A stretch of DNA of 64,000 nucleotides from Thalassospira sp. ER-Se-21-Dark (GCF_017922435.1 NZ_VDEZ01000004.1:186001-250000); one strand, 5' to 3'; counted from the first letter of the stretch, positions 1 to 8,344 are shown. Numbers and translations: made by a program. The notes: generated by a model not told the origin, from the letters alone.

Positions 1-1508
1 GGGATTTCGAAGAACGCCTGAAGGCGGTGGTCAAGGAACTTGAAGAGTACGAAGGTGCTGTTCTGTTCATTGACGAAATCCACACTGTGATTGGTGCTGG
101 TGCGACGTCGGGCGGGGCAATGGATGCGTCCAACCTGCTGAAACCGGCACTGGCAAGCGGGTCGTTGCGTTGCATCGGCTCAACCACCTACAAGGAATTC
201 CGCGGGCACTTTGAAAAGGACCGTGCCCTTGTGCGTCGTTTCCAGAAAATCGATGTAGAGGAACCGTCAGAAGCCGATACCGTCAAAATCCTCAAGGGTC
301 TCAAGCCCTATTACGAGGAGCACCATCAGGTCAAATACACCAACGAAGCCCTGCGTTCGGCGGTTGAGCTGGCATCGCGCTACATCAGTGATCGCAAGCG
401 GCCTGATAGTGCAATTGACGTGATTGACGAGGTTGGCGCATCGCGCATGCTGGTCGCACCCAGCAAACGCAAACGTACGGTGAGCAAACGTGATGTCGAG
501 GAAATCGTCGCCAAGATCGCCCGCATCCCACCAAAATCGGTTTCGACCGATGACCGCAAGGCGCTGGCAAATCTTGAGCGTGACCTGAAAACGGTTGTGT
601 TTGGTCAGGACAAGGCAATCGAAGCGGTTGCCAGTGCGATCAAGCTGGCCCGAGCAGGTCTGCGTGAGCCGGAAAAACCGATTGGCAGTTATCTGTTCTC
701 GGGCCCGACCGGCGTTGGTAAGACCGAGGTTACCAAGCAGTTGGCAACTGTCATGGGGATCGAGTTCATCCGCTTTGACATGTCCGAATATATGGAGCGC
801 CACAGCGTATCACGCCTGATTGGTGCGCCTCCGGGTTATGTCGGGTTTGACCAGGGTGGTCTTCTGACCGATGCCGTTGATCAGCATCCGCATGCGGTTG
901 TGTTGCTTGACGAGATCGAGAAGGCTCATCCGGACCTGTTCAATATTCTCCTGCAGGTCATGGATCATGGCAAACTGACTGATAACAACGGCAAGACGGT
1001 CGATTTCCGTAATGTCGTGCTGGTCATGACGACCAATGCCGGTGCATCCGACATGGCCAAGCCGCCGATCGGCTTCAAACGTGAAATGCGCATTGGCGAA
1101 GACGAAGAGGCAATCAAGCGTACCTTCTCGCCGGAATTCCGTAACCGTCTGGATGCGGTTATTCCGTTCGCCAACCTGCAGCCGGAAGTCGTCAAGATGG
1201 TTGTCGACAAGTTCATCCTGCAGCTTGAAGCACAGCTGGCGGACCGCAATGTTTCGATCGAACTGACCGAAGCAGCACGGGCATGGATGGCCGAGCGCGG
1301 CTACGATGCGGCCTTCGGGGCGCGTCCGTTGGGCCGCGTAATTCAGGAGCACGTTAAAAAGCCGCTCGCCGAAGAGTTGCTGTTTGGCAAGCTTTCGAAG
1401 GGTGGGGCTGTGCTGGTCGATATCGAAGACGATGCTGTCACCTTCCGTTATCCGGAAGATGAGAATGGCGAAAAACAACAGAAAAAAGATCCGGAAATGG
1501 CCAGTTAA
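1..1508 (+). CDS. clpA: ATP-dependent Clp protease ATP-binding subunit ClpA (5' end outside window)
   Basis: ClpA is the AAA+ unfoldase that feeds substrates, including N-end rule proteins delivered by ClpS, into ClpP. The reading frame is open from base 3, so the N domain and the Walker A of the first AAA+ module lie outside the window. What is visible starts at the first module's Walker B (LFIDEIHT, about residue 22 of the visible part), passes GSTTYKEF and the arginine-finger region [12 protein letters not shown], then the second module with Walker A GPTGVGKT and Walker [14 protein letters not shown], and the C-terminal small domain with [11 protein letters not shown]. Spacing and motifs fit ClpA better than ClpB, because no long middle coiled coil lies between the modules. 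The tail is Lys/Glu-rich. A GC-rich hairpin follows at 1563-1588. Aat, which makes N-end rule substrates for ClpS/ClpA, is encoded 7 kb away. Confidence 0.95.
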   Translation, partial: DFEERLKAVVKELEEYEGAVLFIDEIHTVIGAGATSGGAMDASNLLKPALASGSLRCIGSTTYKEFRGHFEKDRALVRRFQKIDVEEPSEADTVKILKGLKPYYEEHHQVKYTNEALRSAVELASRYISDRKRPDSAIDVIDEVGASRMLVAPSKRKRTVSKRDVEEIVAKIARIPPKSVSTDDRKALANLERDLKTVVFGQDKAIEAVASAIKLARAGLREPEKPIGSYLFSGPTGVGKTEVTKQLATVMGIEFIRFDMSEYMERHSVSRLIGAPPGYVGFDQGGLLTDAVDQHPHAVVLLDEIEKAHPDLFNILLQVMDHGKLTDNNGKTVDFRNVVLVMTTNAGASDMAKPPIGFKREMRIGEDEEAIKRTFSPEFRNRLDAVIPFANLQPEVVKMVVDKFILQLEAQLADRNVSIELTEAARAWMAERGYDAAFGARPLGRVIQEHVKKPLAEELLFGKLSKGGAVLVDIEDDAVTFRYPEDENGEKQQKKDPEMAS

Positions 1509-1562
1509 AATGGACCTTTTTCGGTTTTCAGGTTGTTGTTAATGATTGGCAGTATAGATTGG

Positions 1563-1588
1563 TGCCCGGGGATATCGTTCCCCGGGCA
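1563..1588. other. GC-rich stem-loop between clpA and the next gene
   Basis: Perfect 9-base arms TGCCCGGGG and CCCCGGGCA enclose an 8-base loop. No T-run follows (TAATCATAT), so it is not a classic intrinsic terminator on the plus strand. It may be a 3' end stabiliser or a weak terminator for clpA. Confidence 0.5.
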
Positions 1589-1615
1589 TAATCATATAAA
1601 GAACGCCAGAATATC

Positions 1616-2155
1616 ATGAGCCAGGCTGCACAACGAAAATTTCGGAACGAAGTCGAGGAGTTCCTATCCAGACTTGAGCTGCGTGCGCGAAAGTTGATCG
1701 CGCTGGCCAATACGCTTGAAAAGAACGCCGACAAGTCCGACGTCACCGGTTATCGACCGTTTCGTGAAGAAGTCGACAACTTCAAGGCGTTGTCTCTGGT
1801 GATTATGGAGCGGATGAACAAGCTCGAATCTCATCCCAAAAAAGAAGAACTGGAAAAACAGTTTCACAAGCTTCAGGTCGTTATGCTCAGGATTGTCATC
1901 AAGACGAGCCTGAAATTCTTCTTTGTCATGAGTGCAAAGGAAAACCTGCCGCTTGGTGCGCGCGAGATGTTCCAAAGTGAGCTCAGGACCCTTTATGAGG
2001 CAGAGCGGATGATCTCCGATCCGCGCTATATCAGTCAGCTAGACGACTCTGCAAAGGACGACCTTGAGATCGCGAAATCCATTCTCGAGGAAATCATCGA
2101 GAAGGCGCCAGCGCTTCTGAACTTCAATAGTCGGACGAAGAAAAAAACGCGCTAA
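1616..2155 (+). CDS. Hypothetical protein, helical/coiled-coil, 179 aa
   Basis: I do not recognise this family. The 179-residue product has no signal peptide or convincing membrane span. It is rich in Lys, Glu, Arg and Leu with heptad-like stretches (residues 1-40, 75-105 and 130-165) that suggest an all-helical protein. The middle holds a short hydrophobic/aromatic patch, TSLKFFFVMSA, and the end is strongly basic (RTKKKTR), which could contact nucleic acid or membrane phospholipid. The ATG at 1616 has only a weak AAAGAACG ribosome-binding sequence. It lies downstream of clpA in the same direction, with 107 bases and a hairpin between, so a shared transcript is possible. The gap with the predicted sigma-54 small RNA follows directly. 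Confidence 0.75.
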   Translation: MSQAAQRKFRNEVEEFLSRLELRARKLIALANTLEKNADKSDVTGYRPFREEVDNFKALSLVIMERMNKLESHPKKEELEKQFHKLQVVMLRIVIKTSLKFFFVMSAKENLPLGAREMFQSELRTLYEAERMISDPRYISQLDDSAKDDLEIAKSILEEIIEKAPALLNFNSRTKKKTR

Positions 2156-2209
2156 GTACGTGTATAAGCTTGCTGAAAATTATGCAGCTCTAATTCTCTC
2201 CAGTGTATT

Positions 2210-2268
2210 TTTGCAAAATGCAAACTTATTAATTTGCATTTTGCAATCTTTGCATTTTGAAATGCAAA
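2210..2268 (+). promoter_or_regulatory. Cluster of three TTTGCA/TGCAAA dyads: candidate enhancer-binding-protein sites
   Basis: Six half-sites form three dyads in 59 bases. Dyad 1 (2210-2224) is TTTGCAAAATGCAAA. Dyad 2 (2233-2247) is TTTGCATTTTGCAAT. Dyad 3 (2249-2268) is TTTGCA-N8-TGCAAA. Dyads 1 and 2 match TTGCAWWWTGCAA, the motif I recall for Vibrio LuxO sites upstream of qrr genes. Their centres are 23 bases apart, about two helical turns. Relative to the sigma-54 start predicted near 2380, the dyads lie at about -163, -140 and -121, the usual place for upstream activator sites. The arrangement also makes larger perfect inverted repeats: 2211-2224 with 2233-2246 (14-base arms), and 2246-2257 with 2260-2271 (12-base arms). 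A partial IHF-like match (TATCAGGTAATGT) sits at 2272-2284. Confidence 0.65.
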
Positions 2269-2352
2269 GATTATCAGGTAATGTATTTCAGTCATGTGGG
2301 ATGGCGACCGGAATTTCCCGAAAAACCACGGTTTTTTGAGGGGGTTATAAAG

Positions 2353-2370
2353 TTGGCACGCATCCTGCTT
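2353..2370 (+). promoter_or_regulatory. Sigma-54 (-24/-12) promoter
   Basis: TTGGCACGCATCCTGCTT matches the RpoN consensus TGGCACG-N4-TTGCW at all but one of the core positions (C for the first T of TTGC). The invariant GG (2355-2356) and GC (2367-2368) are exactly 10 bases apart. The transcript should start near 2380. No protein gene begins in the next 300 bases; instead a hairpin-rich stretch runs to an intrinsic terminator. Confidence 0.7.
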
Positions 2371-2379
2371 ATGTCAGTA

Positions 2380-2489
2380 TGGACAGTTGTTCTTTGCAGG
2401 GGCGCGTTTCGCGCCTGGAACAACGTAATCTTCTGCAGTTTGCTCGTGTCCCAACCAAACTCAGCGGCGGTTTTTACCGCCGCTTTTTT
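2380..2489 (+). ncRNA. Predicted sigma-54-dependent small RNA (Qrr-like architecture), about 110 nt
   Basis: Inferred from the promoter at 2353-2370 and the terminator at 2464-2489; no transcript was observed. The predicted RNA begins with a long stem-loop at 2386-2424. Its outer stem pairs GTTGTTC (2386-2392) with GAACAAC (2418-2424), and its inner stem pairs GGCGCG (2401-2406) with CGCGCC (2410-2415) around TTT. About 39 mostly unstructured bases (2425-2463) follow, suited to Hfq and target pairing, then the terminator hairpin. Length, sigma-54 control, LuxO-type upstream sites and terminator together resemble Vibrio Qrr RNAs. I cannot confirm the conserved Qrr pairing core in it. An open frame across the area (2257-2652, plus strand) has no homology I recognise and crosses the terminator, so I reject it. 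Confidence 0.6.
2464..2489 (+). terminator. Rho-independent terminator of the predicted small RNA
   Basis: GCGGCGG (2464-2470), a TTTTTA loop, CCGCCGC (2477-2483) and six Ts (2484-2489). It is strongly directional (plus strand) and lies over 300 bases beyond the nearest upstream gene, so it needs a local transcript to terminate. Confidence 0.85.
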
Positions 2490-2624
2490 CTTGCCCGGTC
2501 TCTGGCGCCCCTCTTCCCATATGTATCGTAGGTCGCAGTGTTGTTTCTGCGCGTGCAATTCACATATAGCATGTGTGGAAGCTCCTCTCGTGCGGTTCCA
2601 CATCACCATAGATTCTAAAAAAGG

Positions 2625-2671
2625 TTGTGTTCGATATTTACCTTTTGTATAAGTATCTATACCAATAGATA
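2625..2671 (+). promoter_or_regulatory. Candidate sigma-70 promoter and dyad upstream of the Cache-like gene
   Basis: TTGTGT (2625-2630), a 17-base spacer and TATAAG (2648-2653) form a plausible promoter. Directly after the -10, a perfect inverted repeat TATCTAT-ACCA-ATAGATA (2654-2671) covers the expected start site and could be an operator. A further inverted repeat, TGTGGAA/TTCCACA (2574-2580 and 2596-2602), lies upstream. Nothing else is recognised between 2490 and 2711. Confidence 0.35.
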
Positions 2672-2711
2672 GTAGTGATGTGCCATTGGCATAGACTGGG
2701 GAGTAGGGCGA

Positions 2712-3329
2712 ATGAGATTCAAAAGTGGTGTGGCTTTGGCCGGTATGCTCGCAGCGACAGTTTTTGTTCTGCCACATGCTGCTTTTGCCAAGGCAGAGTT
2801 GCCGGGGGACCCCAATGCACTGATCACGGATGAAGTGATTAGAAACATTCGGGAATGGTTGGCAAATCCGGTTGTTGAATTGTCCATCAGTTCGCAGAAC
2901 AAGCTGCGCAAGGACATGACACAAGAACAGATTGATGCGGCAGACCTTCAGTGGCGCGCCGAACGCGAAGCAGAAGATCAGCCGTTGGTTGCAGCAATTC
3001 TAACCAATCCGCTGTCGAGCTATCTGACACAAGTCCAGGCACGCTCCGGTGGTATGTTTGCCGAAATCTTTGTGATGGACGCCGTTGGCCTGAATGTCGG
3101 GCAAAGCTCAATCACGTCCGATTTCTGGCAGGGTGATGAAGCGAAGTTTCAGAATACCTATCCGAATGGTCCCGACGCTGTGTTTATCGACGAGGCCGAA
3201 TATAACGAGGGTTCTGACGCTTGGCTTGCCCAGCTCAACATGACCATGAGCAACGCAGATCGTCAGCCGATCGGGGCCGTGACCGTTGAGGTTAATCTCA
3301 ATGAACTCGCGCGTCGCCGTGGTCTGTAG
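2712..3329 (+). CDS. Periplasmic Cache/PDC-like sensor protein
   Basis: The first 26 residues form a signal peptide (basic start, hydrophobic core, HAAFA cleavage site), so the 205-residue product is exported. No second membrane span follows. The body reads like a single Cache/PDC sensor domain: a long N-terminal helix, then [29 protein letters not shown] and a closing strand GAVTVEVNL. Such domains usually sit inside chemoreceptors or kinases; here it is free. It ends 11 bases before a chemoreceptor with a short periplasmic part, so the two are probably co-transcribed, and this protein may be the ligand-binding partner. The ATG at 2712 is preceded by a GGGGAG sequence 8 bases upstream. The assignment rests on sequence pattern alone. 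Confidence 0.7.
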   Translation: MRFKSGVALAGMLAATVFVLPHAAFAKAELPGDPNALITDEVIRNIREWLANPVVELSISSQNKLRKDMTQEQIDAADLQWRAEREAEDQPLVAAILTNPLSSYLTQVQARSGGMFAEIFVMDAVGLNVGQSSITSDFWQGDEAKFQNTYPNGPDAVFIDEAEYNEGSDAWLAQLNMTMSNADRQPIGAVTVEVNLNELARRRGL

Positions 3330-3340
3330 GGAGAAATACA

Positions 3341-5023
3341 ATGAAATTCTTTGAGAACCTCTCTATCCCGGCAAAGCTGATGAGCTGCTTTGCCATTATG
3401 ATCGCCGTAATCTTGATGGTGGCTGGCGCAGGTGTTTTTTCGACCATGCAGGTCAGCACCGCCAATGATCAGCGCGATTATCTCTCGAAATTCGAACGCG
3501 ACTATCGCGACCTTGACCGCTCCTATCTTATCGCACGCCAGGAGCTTATCTACTTCCTGACGACCGGCGACCGTGCTGGCTTGGCCGGGTATGAAAAAGC
3601 GCGCGAAGAGATCGACATTCGCACGGATGTGCTCAAGACATATGCTTCAATCAGCCCAGAGATCGCTGCCTTGATTGAAGAAATGGACGGTGCTATCGAC
3701 CGTTGGGAAGAAATTGCAGCGCAACAAGCACAACTGATGCGCCACTATCTGACGGTTAACCATGCGCGTGCGATTGAAGCATCGGGCGAGCCGCGCCAGT
3801 TGTCGGATCAGGTCACGACGGTTGCAAATGAACTGGCAAAGAACATCGATCAGATGACTCTGGATGTTGAGGCTGAAGTCGCGCAAGCCATGCAGATCTT
3901 CCAGGTTACGCTTGGTGTTGGCGTTATTCTCCTGATCATTATGGCGGTCTTGTTCGGTGGCACTTTGTCGCGGATGATTGCAACGCCAATCCGTAAAATG
4001 ACCGATGCGATGGGTAAACTGGCTGCTGGTAACCTTGATATCGAAACGCTTGATATGAAACGTGCCGATGAAGTAGGCGCCATGGCCAAGTCGCTTGAAG
4101 TCTTCCGGGAAAACGCACGGGAACGTGCCCGCATGGCCGAACAGGAAAAAGTCGAGGCCCAGCGTCAGGTTGAACGTAGCCAGCGCATGGGAACTCTTAC
4201 CAAGGGCTTTGACGAAAAAATCCAGGATGTTCTGCATGCGGTGAACGCCGCCCTTGATGATGTCCGTTCCGCATCCGAAACGCTGACATCACACGCCCAA
4301 CGCGCCAACCAGGATGCGCAGGACGTGGCCGAACAGGCGCAAGAATCCTCGACCAATATCGAAACCGTGGCATCGGCAACCGCTCAGTTGTCGGCATCTA
4401 TCTCCGAGATTTCCTCGCAGATTGCCCGAGTGACCGAAATCACGCAGGAAGCGGTCGGTCAGACAGAACGCACCAACGAGCGTGTTGAAAAACTCAATGA
4501 AGCGGCACAAAGCGTTGGCGAGGTGGTCAATCTGATCAGTGACATCGCCGATCAGACCAACCTGTTGGCCTTGAACGCAACCATTGAGTCCGCCCGCGCG
4601 GGCGAAGCCGGCAAAGGCTTTGCCGTGGTTGCCGGTGAAGTCAAAAACCTTGCATCCCAGACGGTGAAGGCAACCGAACAGATCACGGCCAAGATTGCCG
4701 AGATGCAAAGCGAAACCGGCGCTGCCGCCGAGGCTGTGCGTGGCTTTGCCGACACCATCAACAAGATTGATGAACTGATGTCGGTTGTCGCCAGTGCGGT
4801 GGAAGAGCAGGGCGCTGCAACCGAGGAAATCTCGCGCAGTGTCGAAGGGGCTGCAAACGGTAACGTTGCCATCACCAATGCTGTTAAAAGCGTTGCCAGT
4901 GCAACCACCGAAAGTGGTGACCTTTCCAGTGGCCAGCTTGACAGTGTCGGGCGATTGGCGGCCGCCAATGACGAACTTCGCAGTCACGTCAACGGCTTCC
5001 TGAATGACGTCCGGACCGTCTGA
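3341..5023 (+). CDS. Methyl-accepting chemotaxis protein
   Basis: A 560-residue transmembrane chemoreceptor. TM1 covers about residues 10-32, a periplasmic helical part about 33-186 (four-helix-bundle or CHASE3-like, [16 protein letters not shown]), TM2 about 187-209, HAMP about 210-265 ([19 protein letters not shown]), and then the long cytoplasmic coiled coil. The signalling tip is the classic [20 protein letters not shown], which contacts CheA/CheW. There is no C-terminal NWETF-type CheR tether. The gene follows the exported Cache-like protein by 11 bases, and a terminator at 5044-5075 closes the pair. The ligand is unknown. Confidence 0.93.
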   Translation: MKFFENLSIPAKLMSCFAIMIAVILMVAGAGVFSTMQVSTANDQRDYLSKFERDYRDLDRSYLIARQELIYFLTTGDRAGLAGYEKAREEIDIRTDVLKTYASISPEIAALIEEMDGAIDRWEEIAAQQAQLMRHYLTVNHARAIEASGEPRQLSDQVTTVANELAKNIDQMTLDVEAEVAQAMQIFQVTLGVGVILLIIMAVLFGGTLSRMIATPIRKMTDAMGKLAAGNLDIETLDMKRADEVGAMAKSLEVFRENARERARMAEQEKVEAQRQVERSQRMGTLTKGFDEKIQDVLHAVNAALDDVRSASETLTSHAQRANQDAQDVAEQAQESSTNIETVASATAQLSASISEISSQIARVTEITQEAVGQTERTNERVEKLNEAAQSVGEVVNLISDIADQTNLLALNATIESARAGEAGKGFAVVAGEVKNLASQTVKATEQITAKIAEMQSETGAAAEAVRGFADTINKIDELMSVVASAVEEQGAATEEISRSVEGAANGNVAITNAVKSVASATTESGDLSSGQLDSVGRLAAANDELRSHVNGFLNDVRTV

Positions 5024-5043
5024 CGCCTAAGACATATCAATCC

Positions 5044-5075
5044 AAAAGGCGCGGGAATTTCCCGCGCCTTTTTTG
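5044..5075 (+). terminator. Intrinsic terminator after the chemoreceptor
   Basis: AAAGGCGCGGG, a short AATTT loop, CCCGCGCCTTT and a run of six Ts. It also lies just past the end of the convergent gene at 5096 and could act in both directions. Confidence 0.85.
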
Positions 5076-5095
5076 TTTGGGGTATCCAGGCTGGG

Positions 5096-6283
5096 TTACG
5101 GCCCTGATGGTTCCTTGCGATAAGGGCTGTGTTCGGAAAGGATGTAATCGCGGTCTTGACTGATGTGATTGCGCTCCTGGGTCAAAAATTGCGCGACCGC
5201 GCGTTTCAGTCCCGGATCGGCGATCAGATGGGCGGAATGGGTTATTACCGGTTCATAGCCGCGCTGGATCTTATGTTCGCCCTGTGCCCCGGCCTCGACG
5301 GTTTTAAGGCCATGCTCAATCGCGATATCAATGGCCTGATAGTAACAGGTTTCGAAATGCAGAAGCGGCGTACGGTCGATCGTGCCCCAGTTGCGGCCAT
5401 AAAGGGTTTCAGACCCGATCAAGTTAAGAGCACCGGCCACCATTTCACCGTCATTGAACGCACATACAAGAACCGTGCGATCACGCATACGGTCATGCAG
5501 CAGATCAAAGAAGTCGCGCGTCAGATAAGCCTGGCCCCATTTGCGGTCAGATGTGTCGCGATAGAAATGATAAAACCGGTCCCAATGGTCGGATTTCAAA
5601 TCATCCCCACGTAGTGCCTTGAAATTGTATCCGGCCGCCAGAACCTGCTTGCGTTCCTTGCGCAGATTTTTGCGTTTGCGCGAATTAAGTGCCCCCAGAA
5701 AATCATCGAAATTCTGATAGTCGCGATTGCGCCAGTGATACTGCATGCCCGTGCGCGCCAGAAAGCCTGCCTGTTCCATCAACTGGCTTTCATCGCCGCT
5801 GCAAAACGTGACATGCAGGGTCGCCATTCCAAGCTTTTCCGGCAATATCGTCATGCCGCTGATTAAGGCGTTGCGCACGCTGTCAGGATCTGGGTGATCC
5901 TTGGTGACAAGCAGCCGCGGGCCCGGCACCGGGGAAAATGGCACAGCCGATTGCAGTTTGGGGTAATAGCGCCCACCGGCACGTTCATAGGCCTCTGCCC
6001 ATGACCAGTCGAAAACATATTCGCCGTAAGAATGGCCTTTGACATAAAGCGGCACGATACCGATGACATCACCAGTCTCATCTTCTGCCACAAGGTGAAA
6101 TGGTTGCCAGCCGGTTTCGGCGGTGGTTGATCCGCTGTCTTCCATGGCGGACAGGAAGGCAAAGCTGACAAACGGGTTGTCAAACCCGGCACACTTGTCC
6201 CACTGGGCCTGTCCGATTTGATGAATATCGGTGACGGTTTTGATTTCGACAGCCAAATCTGAATTCCTGCAGATGGTCCCCAT
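5096..6283 (-). CDS. DUF482 family protein (GNAT/FemAB-like, 'peptidogalycan biosynthesis' family)
   Basis: A 395-residue cytoplasmic protein of the DUF482 family, which has a FemAB/GNAT-like fold and is often annotated as a peptidogalycan biosynthesis protein; its true substrate is not established. Family features visible are NPFVSFAFLSAMEDSGS near the N-terminus, SAVPFSPVPGPRLL, the basic patch LNSRKRKNLRKERK, YRDTSDRKWGQAYL and the C-terminal VEAGAQGEHKIQRGY. The ATG at 6283 lacks a well-placed ribosome-binding site. A TTG at 6256, preceded by AGGA eight bases upstream and giving MAVEIKTV, is a good alternative start. The gene is divergent from serA across a gap that holds several dyads. 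Confidence 0.85.
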   Translation of the reverse strand: MGTICRNSDLAVEIKTVTDIHQIGQAQWDKCAGFDNPFVSFAFLSAMEDSGSTTAETGWQPFHLVAEDETGDVIGIVPLYVKGHSYGEYVFDWSWAEAYERAGGRYYPKLQSAVPFSPVPGPRLLVTKDHPDPDSVRNALISGMTILPEKLGMATLHVTFCSGDESQLMEQAGFLARTGMQYHWRNRDYQNFDDFLGALNSRKRKNLRKERKQVLAAGYNFKALRGDDLKSDHWDRFYHFYRDTSDRKWGQAYLTRDFFDLLHDRMRDRTVLVCAFNDGEMVAGALNLIGSETLYGRNWGTIDRTPLLHFETCYYQAIDIAIEHGLKTVEAGAQGEHKIQRGYEPVITHSAHLIADPGLKRAVAQFLTQERNHISQDRDYILSEHSPYRKEPSGP

Positions 6284-6319
6284 GGCGCCCGGTTTAACTC
6301 CCGAGGCCTTATTTTTATA

Positions 6320-6364
6320 CGCATTAGCCGGTATATGCGTTCAGAAGATATGCGCAATGCGCAT
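6320..6364. promoter_or_regulatory. ATGCGY dyad cluster between the DUF482 gene and serA
   Basis: ACGCAT (6320-6325) pairs with ATGCGT (6335-6340), and ATGCGC-AAT-GCGCAT (6350-6364) is a perfect short dyad, with another ACGC just beyond. Four related half-sites in 45 bases between divergent genes suggest an operator for an unidentified regulator. I see no convincing -35/-10 pair here. Confidence 0.35.
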
Positions 6365-6497
6365 TTACGCAAGGGAAAGCCTTTGACGGAAGCGCATCTA
6401 AGTCCTATTTCATTGTGCGACAGGCCATTTGGAATGGGTCTGAAAACGGCTCGGGGATTTTCCCGTGTCGCCCTCGCGAAGAAAAGGATGGTGCGCC

Positions 6498-7739
6498 GTG
6501 AACAGCAAACTTTCGTTGGAGAAGGACAAGATCAAGGTTGTCCTGCTCGAAGGTATCCATGAAAACGCTGTAAAGATGTTCAAAGAGGCCGGCTACTCAA
6601 ATGTCGACCATTACCCTGCTGCGCTCGACGCGGACGAATTGAAGTCCGTTGTCTCCGAAGCGCACTTTTTGGGCATTCGTTCCCGCACCAAACTGACCGA
6701 AGACGTTATCGAAGCTGCGTCCAAGCTGACCTCGATCGGCTGTTTCTGCATCGGCACCAACCAGGTTGACCTGCAGGCCGCTGCGATGCGCGGTATCCCG
6801 GTGTTTAACGCACCGTATTCCAACACCCGTTCGGTTGCCGAACTGGTGCTGGGCCAGATCATCATGCTGCTGCGTGGTATTCCCAAACGTAACGCAGCCG
6901 CCCATGAAGGCGACTGGCTGAAAAATGCCCATGGCTCATACGAGGCACGTGGCAAGACGCTTGGTATCATCGGCTATGGCCATATCGGTTCGCAGCTTTC
7001 TGTGCTGGCGGAATCGCTTGGCATGAATGTCATCTATTTTGACGTCATCAATAAGCTTGCCATGGGCAATGCCAATTCCTGTTCGTCGATGGATGAACTG
7101 CTTGCCAGATCCGATGTGGTGTCGCTGCATGTTCCGGCCAATGAGCAGACCAAGAACATGATCACGGCGACTGAGCTCGCCAAGATGAAAAAGGGCGCAC
7201 ACCTGATCAATGCGGCACGTGGCAATGTCATCGTGATCGAAGATCTGGCCGCCGCCCTTGAAAGTGGTCATTTGGCCGGTGCGGCGATTGACGTTTTCCC
7301 GGTCGAACCGGCCGGCAAGGACGAGCAGTTCGAAAGCCCGCTGCGCGGTATGAGCAACGTCATCCTGACCCCGCATATCGGTGGTTCGACCCAGGAGGCA
7401 CAGGAAAATATCGGGATCGAGGTCGCAGACAAGCTGATCACCTATTCCGATAACGGCTCGACCCTAGGGGCTGTGAACTTCCCGGAAGTGTCACTTCCGG
7501 TCAAGGACCGTACCCACACCCGCTTCATGCACATTCACCGCAACGTGCCGGGCGTGCTGCTTAAGATCAACGATGTGTTTGCCCGTCGTGGCATCAACAT
7601 CAGCGGCCAGTATCTGCGCTCAGAAGGCGGCGTTGGTTATGTGGTGGTCGAGGTCGACGAGGAAATCAAACCGGGCGAGGGCGTTCGCAAGGAACTCTCG
7701 GCGATCGAAGGTACACTTCGCGTGCGCTTCCTGTTCTGA
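6498..7739 (+). CDS. serA: D-3-phosphoglycerate dehydrogenase
   Basis: Catalyses NAD-dependent oxidation of 3-phosphoglycerate, the first step of serine synthesis. From the GTG at 6498 (AAGGATG upstream) the product has 413 residues. It follows the E. coli-type SerA closely: the SLEKDKIK start, GCFCIGTNQVDL, FNAPYSNTRSVAEL, the Rossmann motif GIIGYGHIGSQL, INAARGNV, DVFPVEPA, and TPHIGGSTQEAQENIG with the catalytic His. The C-terminal ACT domain includes MHIHRNVPGVL, the serine-feedback region. It lacks the extra intervening domain of the long (about 525 residue) SerA found in many alphaproteobacteria. A strong terminator follows. Serine made here is the substrate of CysE encoded at 48.9 kb. 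Confidence 0.95.
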   Translation: MNSKLSLEKDKIKVVLLEGIHENAVKMFKEAGYSNVDHYPAALDADELKSVVSEAHFLGIRSRTKLTEDVIEAASKLTSIGCFCIGTNQVDLQAAAMRGIPVFNAPYSNTRSVAELVLGQIIMLLRGIPKRNAAAHEGDWLKNAHGSYEARGKTLGIIGYGHIGSQLSVLAESLGMNVIYFDVINKLAMGNANSCSSMDELLARSDVVSLHVPANEQTKNMITATELAKMKKGAHLINAARGNVIVIEDLAAALESGHLAGAAIDVFPVEPAGKDEQFESPLRGMSNVILTPHIGGSTQEAQENIGIEVADKLITYSDNGSTLGAVNFPEVSLPVKDRTHTRFMHIHRNVPGVLLKINDVFARRGINISGQYLRSEGGVGYVVVEVDEEIKPGEGVRKELSAIEGTLRVRFLF

Positions 7740-7764
7740 TCTGAACCGGTTTAAGAAAATAAAG

Positions 7765-7797
7765 AAGGGCGGGTGCCAGATGGTCCCCGCCCTTTTT
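7765..7797 (+). terminator. Intrinsic terminator after serA
   Basis: AGGGCGGG (7766-7773) pairs with CCCGCCCT (7786-7793), followed by TTTTT. It sits between convergent serA and the GNAT gene. Confidence 0.85.
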
Positions 7798-7818
7798 CTG
7801 TCTTGGTGTCTGCGTTGC

Positions 7819-8301
7819 TTACAGCTTGCGATACATCACCAGTGCATCGGTTTCACCCAATGTCGGGTGCATGAAGGCACCGGGTAGGCGCCCGACAATC
7901 TCAAACCCAAGCGTCGGCCACAGATGCACGGCGGCGGCGTTGCTGGCGATGACGAAATTGAATTGCATCGCGCGGTATCCAAGCTCCTTGGCGCGGATCA
8001 GTGAATCTTCACACATGCGCCGCGCAATGCCCCGGCCACTGGCCGCAGGAGGTGTCATATAGCCGCAATTACAAACGTGCGATCCGCCGCCGCCCTGATT
8101 TTGGCGGATGTAATAGGTGCCAACGATCTTGCCGTCTTCCTCGGCAACCAGTGTGACCTTGTCCTTTCCCATCCAATAGGCAATGACGTCGTCATCACTC
8201 ATATTGCAATCAATGGCATAGGTATCCCCGGCCCGAAGGATGGGGGCGACAATATCAAGAATGGCTGGAACATCTTGTTCGGTGGCGGGGCGAATTTGCA
8301 T
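7819..8301 (-). CDS. GNAT family N-acetyltransferase
   Basis: A 160-residue single-domain GNAT enzyme that should transfer an acetyl group from acetyl-CoA to an amine; the substrate is unknown. The N-terminal strand IRPATEQDVPAILDI, the central strand VGTYYIRQN, the acetyl-CoA pyrophosphate loop with SGRGIARRM (motif A) and the C-terminal NAAAVHLWPTLGFEIVG are all present. It looks like the phosphinothricin acetyltransferase-like subgroup. The ATG at 8301 has little ribosome-binding sequence. It lies 43 bases downstream of aat on the same strand, so the two may be co-transcribed. Confidence 0.88.
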   Translation of the reverse strand: MQIRPATEQDVPAILDIVAPILRAGDTYAIDCNMSDDDVIAYWMGKDKVTLVAEEDGKIVGTYYIRQNQGGGGSHVCNCGYMTPPAASGRGIARRMCEDSLIRAKELGYRAMQFNFVIASNAAAVHLWPTLGFEIVGRLPGAFMHPTLGETDALVMYRKL

Positions 8302-8344
8302 GCGGTGCTCGTCTTGGCGTGAAGGTCAATCGGTTCGGCCGAAC

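Noticed and set aside
2257-2652. Open frame of 131 codons on the plus strand across the clpA-Cache gap
   Set aside because: No ribosome-binding site or recognisable homology, unusual Cys/Phe-rich composition, and it runs through the sigma-54 promoter and a strong terminator.
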